A stretch of DNA of 64,000 nt from Syntrophopropionicum propionicicum_A (lineage in GTDB: Bacteria; Bacillota; Desulfotomaculia; Desulfotomaculales; Pelotomaculaceae): NCBI RefSeq assembly GCF_048984525.1, contig NZ_JBMGJC010000009.1, positions 113,088-177,087 of the forward strand. Direction: 5' to 3'. Below the pieces are notes generated by a model. The model did not search any database and was not told the DNA's origin. It saw only the letters and a list, made by a program, of their open reading frames with translations. The position numbers were made by a program, and so were the translations under genes. Positions 9,283 to 17,759 of this stretch are shown in pieces. Within the stretch, counting starts at the first letter, position 1. Every line of letters begins with the position of its first letter.

Positions 9283-10415
9283 TGAGCAATTCCTCCGTCA
9301 ACAAAATTCAGGGCGCTGTTTTCATCAATGAGGGTATTGCCCCTGGTGACAACTCTTTGCCCCACCTGAAGGCCGCTGGTTATTTCGGTATAGGAGCCGT
9401 CATTCAGCCCGGTTTGGACTACTACGGCCTGGGCCCGGTTTTCCCCGTTTATAACAAACACGGTATTCTCACCGCTTTTCGGCAGTACCGCCACCATGGG
9501 AATACCGATGACACCTGTCCGGTGCTGTGTCCCGAGCATAACCTCGGCAAACATGCCGGATTTCACCTGTGCCGCCCCATTATTGGTGAGGGAAACCTTT
9601 ACCGGATAAGTGCGCGTAACCTGGTCGGCGACAGACGCCACACTCTTGACCGTACCTGTAAGCGGTTCTTTGCCGACGGCGTCGATCATCACCTTGACAG
9701 CCGTGCCGTCCTGGACAGATGAAATATCCGCTTCACTTACCTTAACTTCAACTTCCAGGTCAGCGGTATTATTTATTACGGCTACAGGGCTCTGCGTACC
9801 GGCCATGTCTCCAACCTTTACATCAACCCGCCCCACGATACCGTCCATGGGACTGGTAATCTGACAATCGGACAGATTCTGCAGGGCCATGCTGAGCGCG
9901 GCCTCAGCCTGGGCTACACCAGCCTCCGCGGCGCCGGTGTTGAGCGCGTCATACTGGGCCTTGGCCGCCTCCAGCGCCTGGTCGGAAATGGCATTGGCAT
10001 TGTGCAGCTCCAGCATGCGGTTGTAATTGTTCAGGGCTGTCTGCCGCTGGACCTCATTGGCAGCCAGCGCGGCCCTGGCGGATGCCACCGCCGCTTCAGC
10101 CTGCCGGACGGCTATATCCAGCTTGCTGCTGTCCAGGCTTACAATAACCTGCCCCTGGCGGACCGGCTGCCCTTCGCTCACATGGACCGCTGTGACCCGG
10201 CCCGACAGCTTGGGCATCACTGCTTCTTCATTGCTGCCTTTAACCCTGCCGGAATAGCCGGCATATTTCGTTATGTCCATAACCTTTACGACTGCCGTTT
10301 CAACGTTTATGGCATCCGGGGCTGCCTCTTCTTCCTTTTTGCCACAGCCGCTTACAACGATTAGCAGCAGCATGATCACCAGCACTACTATGATATTGCG
10401 ACGCCTTGTTTCCAC
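9279..10415 (-). CDS. RND efflux membrane-fusion (adaptor) lipoprotein
   Basis: This periplasmic-adaptor-type (HlyD/AcrA-like) subunit pairs with the RND pump to which it is coupled. The N-terminus NIIVVLVIMLLLIVVSGC ends in a lipobox (VSGC) for lipid anchoring. The body shows the usual barrel-sandwich pair (VTAVHVSEGQPVRQGQ early, SPMDGIVGRVDVKVGD late), flanking a helical hairpin rich in Ala and Gln. An ATG at 10463 exists, but the AGGAGG signal lies downstream of it and points to TTG 10418 or GTG 10415; GTG has the better 9-nt spacing. The TetR gene about 200 bp upstream is the likely repressor. Confidence 0.9.
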   Translation of the reverse strand: METRRRNIIVVLVIMLLLIVVSGCGKKEEEAAPDAINVETAVVKVMDITKYAGYSGRVKGSNEEAVMPKLSGRVTAVHVSEGQPVRQGQVIVSLDSSKLDIAVRQAEAAVASARAALAANEVQRQTALNNYNRMLELHNANAISDQALEAAKAQYDALNTGAAEAGVAQAEAALSMALQNLSDCQITSPMDGIVGRVDVKVGDMAGTQSPVAVINNTADLEVEVKVSEADISSVQDGTAVKVMIDAVGKEPLTGTVKSVASVADQVTRTYPVKVSLTNNGAAQVKSGMFAEVMLGTQHRTGVIGIPMVAVLPKSGENTVFVINGENRAQAVVVQTGLNDGSYTEITSGLQVGQRVVTRGNTLIDENSALNFVDGGIAQ

Positions 10416-10612
10416 CAAAAAATCCTCCTCTTTAATGAATAAATATATTGAATAATTCTTCATACCATTTTAATAACGTCCTATATCGCAACCGTAACCA
10501 ACTGTTTATTCATCTAACTTATAAAAACTTATACCCGCCCCGCCGGCCAACTCATTTTTCAATTATACTTACCGATGATTTTCATAGTCAAGCAGATTAT
10601 GGCAAGTACGCA

Positions 10613-11191
10613 TCAAACCGTTTTTGGCAGCCCGCACGTTACCATATCAAGCTCCCTGATTTTGCTCTCACAGCTTAATACTCCGCACATGACCATCTTC
10701 CAGAACTCAGCAAGCACCTGCTTGGTGCCGGGGTCGCTGCCGTCGAGGCTGAGCAGCGCCTCAACACAGGTATGTATAATGGTCCCCAAAAGGTCTATGT
10801 CTATATCCGGCCTTATATCTCCGCTGGCCATGCCCTGCTCTATAAAGCTCCTTTTTTGCCGGGACAAAAAGCGCTGCATGGCCATAAATTTCTGCCATTC
10901 AGCCGGGTAATGCTTTTTGAGCTCGATAATCCTTTCCGGATCGCCGCTGATAATCGCCGTAATCTTGTCCATCCAGGCACTGTCGGACTCAAGTATGCCA
11001 AGGATCCTTTCCTTTTCCATATCCATAAAGCTTGTACAAACAGCGCTGATAATATCGTCTTTTCCTTCAAAATACTTGTAGACGGTCTTAGTGCTGATCC
11101 CCAGGTCGGCAGTGATATCTTTGATCGTAAATCTCCGGAAACCGTATTTTTTAATCTGCTCCATGGCCGAGAGTATAATTTTGTCTCTCAT
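10613..11191 (-). CDS. TetR/AcrR-family regulator, likely of the RND operon
   Basis: A helix-turn-helix lies at about residues 21-41 (FTIKDITADLGISTKTVYKYF), and the rest is a variable helical ligand-binding domain; 192 aa is normal. ATG follows GGGAGGG. It is the first gene of the tandem regulator-adaptor-pump set on the minus strand, so repression of the efflux genes and of itself is the natural inference. Short palindromic stretches occur in the roughly 200-bp gap before the adaptor, but no clean operator could be fixed by eye. Confidence 0.88.
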   Translation of the reverse strand: MRDKIILSAMEQIKKYGFRRFTIKDITADLGISTKTVYKYFEGKDDIISAVCTSFMDMEKERILGILESDSAWMDKITAIISGDPERIIELKKHYPAEWQKFMAMQRFLSRQKRSFIEQGMASGDIRPDIDIDLLGTIIHTCVEALLSLDGSDPGTKQVLAEFWKMVMCGVLSCESKIRELDMVTCGLPKTV

Positions 11192-11315
11192 TCGGCTGCC
11201 CTCCCCATGGAAAATATTTTATTTTCTATCTTTTCCATACTAGCACTGCCCTGCTGGAAAATCAACCATTATTTCTATAAACAGTACTCACAGATTCATC
11301 CTGCCATATATGTAT

Positions 11316-11355
11316 AAAAAATCGGGGACATTCCTCCGTAGAGGCCTGTCCCCGC
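11316..11355 (-). terminator. Rho-independent terminator of the MBL-fold gene
   Basis: Arms CGGGGACA/TGTCCCCG enclose a second stem CCTC/GAGG. On the minus strand the hairpin is followed by ATTTTTTATA. It lies about 95 bp downstream of the MBL-fold stop codon. Its GGGGACA arm and internal CCTC resemble the REP-like palindromes, so it may be a domesticated copy. Confidence 0.7.
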
Positions 11356-11448
11356 TTCTTATTGGGGGGCTCATTAGCCCGCCATTATGCTCATACTGCT
11401 TTTTAACACTTGAGGCTATTCATGATTCTCGCACCCACATCCTACGTC

Positions 11449-12432
11449 TCACTTCACCCGCTCAAAAAGATAATTCCCCGTACATTCAAGCCTCCGGACC
11501 TTGTCCTGCTGACGGAGGTGCTCCAGGTGGGAGATGGCCTCCCCGGTGGCAAACCACATCTGCTCCAGGGGGAACTGCTCCCAGGAAGTGTAGGACAAAT
11601 CCCAGGTTATCCCTGCTGCAACCTGGTAGGCACTCATTATTTCATCGCCCAGAACAGTCAAAACCTCATTCAGCCTGTTCTCGTAATGGTGTTTCAGTTC
11701 GGCAATCCTTTTATGCACATCGCCGATTACCTGCCTGTGACCTGGTAAAACCAGTCCGATCTCCATCCGGTCTATCTTATCCAGGCTCCGCAGATATTGG
11801 CCCAGCGGGTCCGGCAGCCCTTTATAAAACATGGTGATATTGGGCGAAATATTGCCCAGGATATGGTCGCCGGAAATCAGCATTTTTTTGTCCGGCTCAT
11901 AAAGGCATATATGCCCAGGCGTGTGCCCCGGGGTTTCCACGATGGTAAAACGGTAATCGCCAACTTCCAGGATATCGCCTTCCCTGACGATGCTGAAATC
12001 ATGCTCAGTGTCGGGGCTGTATTTCTGGCCGGGATGTTTAAGGAGAGCCGCGCCGAACTCACGCAGCGGGAAGCCGTATGATGCCACAAAGGACAGGTTT
12101 TCCGGCCAGTATTCGGGCGAAAGCCCCCAGTTAATACGTCTCGCGTCAACCTCGCTGCAATATACCACGTTCTTATCGGTGGCCACGGCCGAGACCAGGC
12201 CGCAGTGGTCCGCGTGCAGGTGGGTGATGAAAATGTCCGTCTGGTCAAGGGAGGCGCCCAGCGACTTCAATCCGTCGAACAGCGCCGTCCTGCATTCTTC
12301 CTGGTTAAACCCGGTGTCAATGAGCAGGCTGCGTTCCGGGCCTTCGATCAGGTAGCTGTTTAAAGCCTTGAGGGGATTGCCCGGGAGAGGCACTTCTATT
12401 TTGTAAATGCCGGGCAGGATTTCATCAACTAT
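11449..12432 (-). CDS. MBL-fold metallohydrolase, apparent ATA start
   Basis: This is a metallo-beta-lactamase-fold hydrolase with the full metal-binding set: THLHADHCG (HxHxDH), then a His in ETPGHTPGH, an Asp in LISGDHIL and a late His in LPGHRQV. The family N-terminus usually begins with ILPGIY.I.(V/I)PLP; here that segment (VDEILPGIYKIEVPLPGNPLK) is open in frame upstream of the only conventional start (GTG at 12393). AGGAG at 12442-12446 is followed after 9 nt by ATA at 12430-12432, and an in-frame TGA lies just before. ATA therefore stands exactly where ATG is expected. The substrate is unknown; a thioesterase or lactonase-like activity is possible. Confidence 0.82.
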   Translation of the reverse strand: MVDEILPGIYKIEVPLPGNPLKALNSYLIEGPERSLLIDTGFNQEECRTALFDGLKSLGASLDQTDIFITHLHADHCGLVSAVATDKNVVYCSEVDARRINWGLSPEYWPENLSFVASYGFPLREFGAALLKHPGQKYSPDTEHDFSIVREGDILEVGDYRFTIVETPGHTPGHICLYEPDKKMLISGDHILGNISPNITMFYKGLPDPLGQYLRSLDKIDRMEIGLVLPGHRQVIGDVHKRIAELKHHYENRLNEVLTVLGDEIMSAYQVAAGITWDLSYTSWEQFPLEQMWFATGEAISHLEHLRQQDKVRRLECTGNYLFERVK

Positions 12433-12470
12433 TTGTGTTCACTCCTAACTTAGCTGTCAAGTAAAGCTGA

Positions 12471-12929
12471 TTATTTCACGGGAATGGATATCCTGGTCAG
12501 AAGCTCGCTGTCCGGAACTTCATTCGGCGCGTTATAGTAATATTCATAGTAAGCGCCGGCTGGTTCAAGGCCCTTTTCTTCCATCCATCTGAATATTTCC
12601 ACGTATGTTTTCTCCATCATGCCGTACGGCCCTTTATACATGCAGGAAACATACTTACCCGCGGGGACCTCGCCCGGTTTAATATCATCTTTTCCAGGCA
12701 GGGGCTTCGCTACCGGGAATCCCATTTCCACGTCCAAATCCAGCATGTCCAGGTTGTAATAAGCCGTGTAAGGCGCGCACGCCGGCGGCTCACCCAGCTC
12801 AGCCATGTACTCCGCAATCTTCCTGTAGGATTCGCCAATGAGTATCGGCAGCTCATCAAATGGCGTCTTAGCCCTGATGCACAAAACCGGCTGCGCCTCC
12901 TGCTCGTTCAGCTCGATATTAAGATCCAT
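12471..12929 (-). CDS. GyrI-like / effector-binding domain protein
   Basis: A stand-alone 152-residue protein of the AraC-effector-binding (GyrI-like) fold, a SHS2 duplication that binds small amphipathic ligands and in some proteins gyrase. The motif PAGKYVSCMYKGPYGMMEKTY is characteristic, followed by LEPAGAYYEYYYNAP. ATG at 12929 is preceded by GAGG with 8-nt spacing and is preferred over a more upstream ATG. It lies about 40 bp upstream of the MBL-fold start on the same strand, so the two are probably cotranscribed. No DNA-binding domain is present. Confidence 0.8.
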   Translation of the reverse strand: MDLNIELNEQEAQPVLCIRAKTPFDELPILIGESYRKIAEYMAELGEPPACAPYTAYYNLDMLDLDVEMGFPVAKPLPGKDDIKPGEVPAGKYVSCMYKGPYGMMEKTYVEIFRWMEEKGLEPAGAYYEYYYNAPNEVPDSELLTRISIPVK

Positions 12930-13063
12930 AAAGATTACCTCGCTTTCGGTTACTTGGTTTATGCACAACTGGCTTAAAATAGCTGGAATTACTTTTTTAG
13001 AATATCACAATTTGGGTGCAGTAATTTAGTTTTTATTATTATGCCATTAATTGATGATACGAA

Positions 13064-13552
13064 TTAATGGGGGAGATAGAAATACCAGGTTCCCGGCTTA
13101 TAGCGATCTTTTTTGATTTCACCTGCCTTTTCTCCTTTCTTCTCAAATTCCTCCCACACTGTTTGCGCTTCCTGCCCTGTGGGAGTATTGTATATTTCAT
13201 AGCCTACACCAGTTCCTTAATAGTAAACAAATGCAGATTCTATAATTTTTTTGGCTTCTATTAAATCTGAACCAACGTAACATTGTTTCGTCGCGCCGGC
13301 ATGAAGCCTTGCCCTATCATCATCAGAAAGTGTCAATAACCCTGCCCTATCTGGAATATTAATAGTGAGTTCAATAAAAATTGAGTCTTTGTAGGTGGCT
13401 AGCTTTAAGACTCTTTTTTTGCCGTGCCAGTAAGAATAGCCTGATTTGCCCTTTGTTTCAGCTAACCATTTAGCTGCTATTCCTCTTAATTCATCTAATG
13501 TGGATAAAGGCAACCCCTAACCGTGTTTTGCATAAAAAGGTCTAGTCAGCAT
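13064..13552 (-). pseudogene. Decayed gene of unknown family with two in-frame stop codons
   Basis: One reading frame runs for 163 codons from ATG (AGGGGG ribosome binding site, 8-nt spacing) to TAA, but it is interrupted by TAG at 13517-13519 and TAA at 13217-13219. The middle part (starting GLPLSTLDELRGIAAKWL) and the last part (VGYEIYNTPTGQEAQ, ending KPGTWYFYLPH) both read as protein-like sequence with normal composition. I do not recognise the family. It is the last member of the HNH cluster on this strand, about 50 bp after the HNH gene, so it was probably cotranscribed with it. The middle segment alone might still be made from an internal TTG. Confidence 0.6.
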
Positions 13553-13603
13553 TAGTACAACCCCCTATTATATCTTTGTCCCTTAGTTTGTGCCTAATAA
13601 GAA

Positions 13604-14521
13604 CTAACCAACCTCTTTAAACCTGTTATACCTGATCTCAAGTCTGTTCTGGTCTGGCCAGAGCTTTTTACTTTTAGGCAAAATTATTTTTTGTTCATGA
13701 AGCTGCTGGATACCATGCCTTAACATCGGACCATCAATCTCCTCCAAGATATCATCTCTTACTACCAGATTATAATCTGGGGTTACACCTATAATATTAC
13801 TGTCAAATGCAGCATGGTGTATTTTGCACAAAGAAAGTCCGTTGTTTACTATTGGCTCTCCTAACTCTTCAGAATCACAAATAATATGGGCAGCATCTAG
13901 TAACTCAACATGTCTGAGTCTGCAAAACGCACACTGGCAACTGTACGCTTCCAGTACTCTTTCTCGAAATGACTTTTGATGCAATCTTTGTTTGATGGTC
14001 GACGTTATATAATTTCGTTTATAATATGTGCCATCATCGGCAACGTATGGTAATTTGTTATATGAATTATTGTTTAAATACTGCTTGATTGACCCAGGCA
14101 TATCCTCAGCAATTGTAAATGATAACGTTGCTGGGTTGTCTCTAATTATGTAAACAGGCCATATAGTGAGATACCTACTCTTCACGACGCCATGAAAATA
14201 AATAAGTGGAATCTGCCGCTTCATCGCCTCGCGCAATCCAACATTGTCTCTGTGATTTGGATTATCTCCTCTATAACGATATACCAAAAAACCGTCTTTT
14301 GTGAAAAAGTCATTATATGGGCCGCCAGCAACAGTAGTGATAGTAAGAGGTATTTGTTCAAATAACTTGGGCTTCCATATCCCTTGAGGCCCAATTAAGG
14401 TTATTCTTTGATCATCAAATATAAAGCCCTTTTCAAGAAGATTACGCGGAAGCACATCCCCGTGTATCTGTATTTGCTCCGCTATCCAATTAAATGCTGC
14501 AACCCTTATTTGCTCTTCCAT
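13604..14521 (-). CDS. HNH endonuclease, putative type IV-like restriction enzyme
   Basis: This 305-residue protein has a C-terminal HNH nuclease: FRERVLEAYSCQCAFC gives the first Cys pair, LLDAAHI the catalytic His region, and NNGLSLCKIHHAAFD the second Cys and final His. The N-terminal half resembles the PUA/SRA-like reader half of predicted restriction endonucleases grouped as COG3440; this part is inference from length and layout. Such proteins often cut DNA carrying modified bases. ATG has a weak AGGA site. It follows the second HNH gene by 34 bp on the same strand. No methyltransferase or specificity subunit is nearby. Confidence 0.8.
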   Translation of the reverse strand: MEEQIRVAAFNWIAEQIQIHGDVLPRNLLEKGFIFDDQRITLIGPQGIWKPKLFEQIPLTITTVAGGPYNDFFTKDGFLVYRYRGDNPNHRDNVGLREAMKRQIPLIYFHGVVKSRYLTIWPVYIIRDNPATLSFTIAEDMPGSIKQYLNNNSYNKLPYVADDGTYYKRNYITSTIKQRLHQKSFRERVLEAYSCQCAFCRLRHVELLDAAHIICDSEELGEPIVNNGLSLCKIHHAAFDSNIIGVTPDYNLVVRDDILEEIDGPMLRHGIQQLHEQKIILPKSKKLWPDQNRLEIRYNRFKEVG

Positions 14522-14555
14522 ATTGATCCTGCTCTTTTATTTTGATATACATTTG

Positions 14556-15434
14556 TTAATCACTCAAATATCTGGTTGGTCCTCTGAAAACTTCTTTCAA
14601 ATGCCAATTGATGTATGTTTCCTTTGGTTTATATACAGGATTTTGTGGAGGTCGTATACTTTTTCCGTGGAACTTCAAAAGCCATTCATCAAAACCAACC
14701 GAACCATAAGCTGCTTCAGCAACCCGGAATTGCAAGTTATCACTAAGAGTAAAAACTCCCAGGTCAAACAACTTATGGTGCATTGTACATAATGCTATAC
14801 CGTTTTCTTCGATATCCGGGCCTCCTGCTTGATGCCATTTTATATGGGCAGCCTCAACACCAACCAATAGGTTCCCTAAATGAACACTAAATCCGCAAAC
14901 CGCACACCTGTATTCGTAAGCCCTTAAAATACGCTCACGGAATAGTGGATTTCGATTATGTTTACCCGTTGATTCCATATTTAGGCCAATTTCATTGAGA
15001 ATATCCTCACGCATTGTATCCGGAAAATTTTGTTCTAAAATAATGCTGGCTAATTCACGTATAAGGTTTTCATCCTTAGATATTAAGGAATAAACCTCTT
15101 CTGTAAAGCCTCCCTGTGTTTCATTTTCCAGAAGTATTTGTTCATTCCAATCATGACTGGTATCCAAATCTTTCTTTCCTCTTATTTGCCAAATTCCATC
15201 ATTAGAAAGACGTACAAAAGGATATCTTGGTGTAGTACGCCTGTTGGGGCCAAATTCCACCAGGAGATGCATAAGTATTTCCTCTGCCTCTGAATATGAA
15301 ATCAACCTTGGTTCATTCCTATCCACACGGCTAAGGGCATAAAGAAGCAATAATGGCTTATGTGGAGCACGCTCTCCATTCCGTTTCTATGTATTAATTT
15401 TAGAAAAAATTTTTTTTAATTCTGTAGAATCCAT
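14556..15434 (-). pseudogene. Sulfur-binding-domain HNH endonuclease interrupted by an amber codon
   Basis: The 264 residues downstream of TTG 15350 match phosphorothioate-DNA-binding restriction endonucleases: an N-terminal reader (FGPNRRTTPRYPFVRLSNDG) and a C-terminal HNH (YRCAVCGF, VEAAHIKWH, ENGIALCTMHHKLFD), ending PTRYL. The same frame extends upstream as KRNGERAPHKPLLLLYALSR, the usual family start, but TAG at 15387-15389 precedes it. Beyond that the frame is open to ATG 15434 (MDSTELKKIFSKINT). Family members normally have Trp at the TAG position, so TGG to TAG is the simplest change. The nuclease motifs are intact. A shortened protein starting at TTG would lack part of the reader domain. 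No dnd or ssp sulfur-modification genes are visible. Confidence 0.75.
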
Positions 15435-15520
15435 ATTGATAATACTTCGACAAAATATTCCATAATCCTTTACATAATATGGTTAGAGGTAGGGAATCTA
15501 GTAATTAAAAGAAAGAAGCA

Positions 15521-15551
15521 TGAAAAAAGCCCCTGCAACTGCAAAGGCTTT
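15521..15551 (-). terminator. Rho-independent terminator after the mannosyltransferase remnant
   Basis: On the minus strand AAAGCC and GGCTTT arms enclose a GCA-rich loop and run into a TTTTTT tract. It lies about 100 bp downstream of the remnant's stop codon. Confidence 0.65.
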
Positions 15552-15649
15552 ACCGTTATTGTTGATCAAAACTTACTTGCTCTTCCTTTATTTCAACTAA
15601 TTTACTTCTCCCAATCAATCCAAGGTTTTATCCTCTTCTTCACTGCAAT

Positions 15650-16131
15650 TTAAAACAAAACCCAAACCAGGTAGATGAACAGTACACGTTCAGGCTCGAA
15701 GTAATTATAAGCGCTGGGCTGTAGGGATAAGCATTCATCCCGCTGGTCTTAAAGAGTACGTAATGGGTGTTGAAAAAAACAGTCGCGCTGAACCCGGCAG
15801 ACAGAAGCAGCAGCCTTTTGTCCTTGAGATATATGAAAGCTAGGATCGCTAGGGCGACTGCCGGGAACAGGTATCTTTCATAGCATCTCGGTGGACAGGT
15901 TGAATACGCCGTAACGGGAGCAAAAAGGCTGCTCCTACCCTTGTAGTATAGAAACCACGCTAGCAGAGTCACCGCCACGATGGAGATCATCCCCCAGGTG
16001 TGGTAGTTGAGGCCCCAAAAGACAGCCGAGTCCGACATCCAATTTTTCTCGAGCAAACTGAAGAAGTTGCAGGCGTTTACAGAAGCATAGGGGTACTCCT
16101 TCGTGGTTTTTGCAAAGAGGTTGTAATCCAC
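15650..16131 (-). pseudogene. Remnant of a family-39-type mannosyltransferase with two frameshifts
   Basis: The segment EYPYASVNACNFFSLLEKNW followed by FWGLNYHTWGMISIVA is characteristic of bacterial dolichyl-phosphate-mannose/family-39 membrane glycosyltransferases. The next conserved element, (F/N)LST.M.ERYLFPA, is split across frames: NLSTEM reads in one frame and ERYLFPAVALAILAF in another. A second frameshift near 15690 separates ITSSLN from VLFIYLVWVLF, whose frame ends at TAA 15650. The N-terminal catalytic half (the DE motif) is absent; its place is taken by REP-like repeats. This is a truncated, frameshifted gene, not a functional protein. Confidence 0.8.
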
Positions 16132-16207
16132 ATCACACCCTTGTTATATGAAAACGGCAGGACGATGGATTTTCTCTCTGGATTATCGAGAGGAGCATTC
16201 CGTAGAC

Positions 16208-16340
16208 TGTGTCATGAGGACAGTTTCTAAGAGAGTTTTTCCTGAGAACGTGTCATGAGGACAGTTCTCCTGACACGATTTTCTTTCTGGATATAAAATT
16301 CGCAATCGTGTCAGGAAAACCGTCCCCAAGACACGCTCCC
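16208..16340. repeat. REP-like cluster with an 87-bp double-palindrome unit
   Basis: A partial palindrome is followed by the compound unit at 16249-16335: a GTGTCATGAGGACAGTTCTC half, a TGACACG arm, a spacer of about 34 bp containing TGGATATAAAATTCGC, then an oppositely oriented palindrome with AACCGTCCCCAAGACACG. The whole 133-bp block recurs at 17611-17743 with few differences, and the 87-bp unit recurs at 19834-19920. Confidence 0.9.
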
Positions 16341-16452
16341 AAGGACTGTTACCTACCTTGCCCTAACTTTGCTCTCTTAATTTAACATCCGTATGCTTAA
16401 TGGGGACGCACCTCCATCTCAAGCCGGTTTCTTGGGCCGAGGGATGTCCCCT

Positions 16453-16914
16453 CTAGGCCCTCCGTCGTTTCAACGCCTTGACTGTCAGGATCATCCCCGT
16501 TACCGTCATGAAAATCAGGCTGATGGCCACTAAATCCAGCACAATTGAGATGTCCGTGCCGCCTATTCTGCCGGAGTGCAGGCCTTTGACAAATGACGCG
16601 AAGCTGCTTCCCTGGCCGGCGGGGTTAAGTTTGCCGTCTTCTTCCATCACCAGTTTGTCTGGACCACGCCTGCCTGGCACCTGGCCTGAATTGGATTGAT
16701 CTGCTGTGGCCTGCTGTCCCGCCTGCTGCTGGCCTGCCGCAGGTACTTCCGGCACCTGTCCGGTGGTGGGCTTGTTAATCATTACTCGCTGTTCTCCCCG
16801 CAGCTGGCCCATGAGCGCGGGTTCCACCAATAAAAGTCCTGTGACAGCCTCGATCAGTATCAGCAGTGAAGTAAACAAACCTATCCATAAATGCAGGTTG
16901 CGAGTTTTTCTCAC
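16453..16914 (-). CDS. PepSY-associated transmembrane protein
   Basis: A small membrane protein with an N-terminal helix (NLHLWIGLFTSLLILIEAVTG, starting with the RxxHxW(I/L)G signature of PepSY-TM proteins), an extracytoplasmic Gln/Pro-rich region and a C-terminal helix (ISIVLDLVAISLIFMTVTGM). It is much shorter than full PepSY_TM iron-uptake or reductase proteins. GTG at 16914 follows AGAGGA with 4-5-nt spacing and is preferred over the ATG at 16938. It probably shares the transcript that starts at the pentamer-box promoter near 17180 and first passes through the mannosyltransferase remnant. A role in controlling an envelope protease is possible but unproven. Confidence 0.72.
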   Translation of the reverse strand: MRKTRNLHLWIGLFTSLLILIEAVTGLLLVEPALMGQLRGEQRVMINKPTTGQVPEVPAAGQQQAGQQATADQSNSGQVPGRRGPDKLVMEEDGKLNPAGQGSSFASFVKGLHSGRIGGTDISIVLDLVAISLIFMTVTGMILTVKALKRRRA

Positions 16915-16950
16915 GGTATCCTCTCTCCTTGTTAACATGGCATTTTTTGA

Positions 16951-17226
16951 TTAATCCCCAATATCGATTTCGTATAATGTGCCCCCGCCCGTGGAACCGC
17001 CCTGCGGGCCGCTTTGAGCGGAAGTGTTGTCCTGTCATTCCTCTTTAAGCACCTCAGTGCTGTTGGCGATGATCCAGCTGGTCACCTCACCGGTTCCGCC
17101 CCTGTGTCCGCCTCCGCGCCGGAACCTAACTCGTATGCAGCCCGTGGCAGGGCTTAGGCTATTAATTATTAAAAGAATTATATCCACGTTAGCTGAATTG
17201 TTTCTTAATGGTAACTGAAGGTTCAT
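16951..17226 (-). pseudogene. C-terminal tail of a family-39 mannosyltransferase, interrupted by TGA
   Basis: The frame reads GGTGEVTSWIIANSTEVLKEE, then TGA (17035-17037), then QDNTSAQSG and a Gly-rich run ending GGGTLYEIDIGD before TAA. A Gly-rich stretch, a (T/S)SWI..N...V helix and a closing (T/M)LY(E/D) are typical of the C-termini of Gram-positive family-39 glycosyltransferases. The body of the enzyme is missing upstream. The piece lies directly downstream of the pentamer-box promoter, so the promoter now drives a remnant plus the PepSY-type gene. Confidence 0.6.
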
Positions 17227-17230
17227 TGAG
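17177..17230 (-). promoter_or_regulatory. Response-regulator box plus -10 promoter (site A)
   Basis: On the plus strand, pentamers CTGAA, CTTAA, CTGAA and TTGAG begin at 17193, 17204, 17215 and 17226, an exact 11-bp period. Ten bp nearer the gene is a perfect minus-strand TATAAT (17177-17182). This is the layout of OmpR/PhoB-type activator sites that replace the -35 element. The same arrangement occurs before the MacAB-like and response-regulator operons. Confidence 0.75.
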
Positions 17231-17343
17231 TAAAAGCTGAATGTATGCTGAAAATAAAAAGGGCCGGGTACCAGCTCAGAAATGAGAAATGAGAAGTGGG
17301 ACGTGAGAAATGCAGGCCTGCTTCAGGGGTAAAAACAAAAAAC

Positions 17344-17441
17344 GGTCGGATAAATCCGACCCTACATAGAAATGGGGACACAACTCTGCCTGGAGAAACC
17401 CGGGAAATTTCCCCGGTTGGAGTAGCGGGTTAAAACCCGCC
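17344..17441. repeat. Two short palindromes of a second dispersed family
   Basis: GGTCGGATAAATCCGACC (17344-17361) and GCGGGTTAAAACCCGC (17424-17440) are near-perfect palindromes around an AT centre, each flanked by CTAC/GTAG-like bases. A related element, GGCGGGTAAAATCCCGCC, lies at 24063. The rest of this roughly 530-bp intergenic stretch shows only short TGAGAAA micro-repeats (about 17280-17311) and the REP-like block at its right end. Confidence 0.65.
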
Positions 17442-17610
17442 ATACAGGAGGCTTGTAGTGACAAAGGGTGGTTCTCTGTCACCTATAACTTTGAATTCAC
17501 CTGGCTGCTTCTCTGCGGAACGTATTTAGAGGATAGTGCTATAGACACGGTTCAATTTTGGATCGTGTCAGGTTCAAGCGAAAATGTCTCCGAGTTCTTA
17601 TTCAGTGGAA

Positions 17611-17743
17611 CGTGTCATGAGGACGGTTTCTTAGAGAGTTTTTCCTGGGAACGTGTCATGAGGACAGTTCTCCTGACACGATTTTCTTTCTGGATATAAA
17701 ATTCGCAATCGTGTCACGAAAACCGTCCCCAAGACACGCTCCC
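17611..17743. repeat. REP-like cluster, second copy of the 133-bp block
   Basis: A near-identical copy of the block at 16208-16340, containing the 87-bp double-palindrome unit (17652-17738). It ends 16 bp from the stop codon of the DUF4153 gene. Confidence 0.9.
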
Positions 17744-17759
17744 GCGGCACTTGTGCGTA

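Noticed and set aside
15387..15389. Pyrrolysine decoding of the TAG in the HNH gene
   Set aside because: The family residue is Trp, nothing suggests Pyl in a nuclease, and no pyl genes are visible.
14556..15434. Complete Dnd/Ssp phosphorothioation defence island
   Set aside because: No cysteine desulfurase, DndB-E or Ssp-like gene occurs anywhere in the window.
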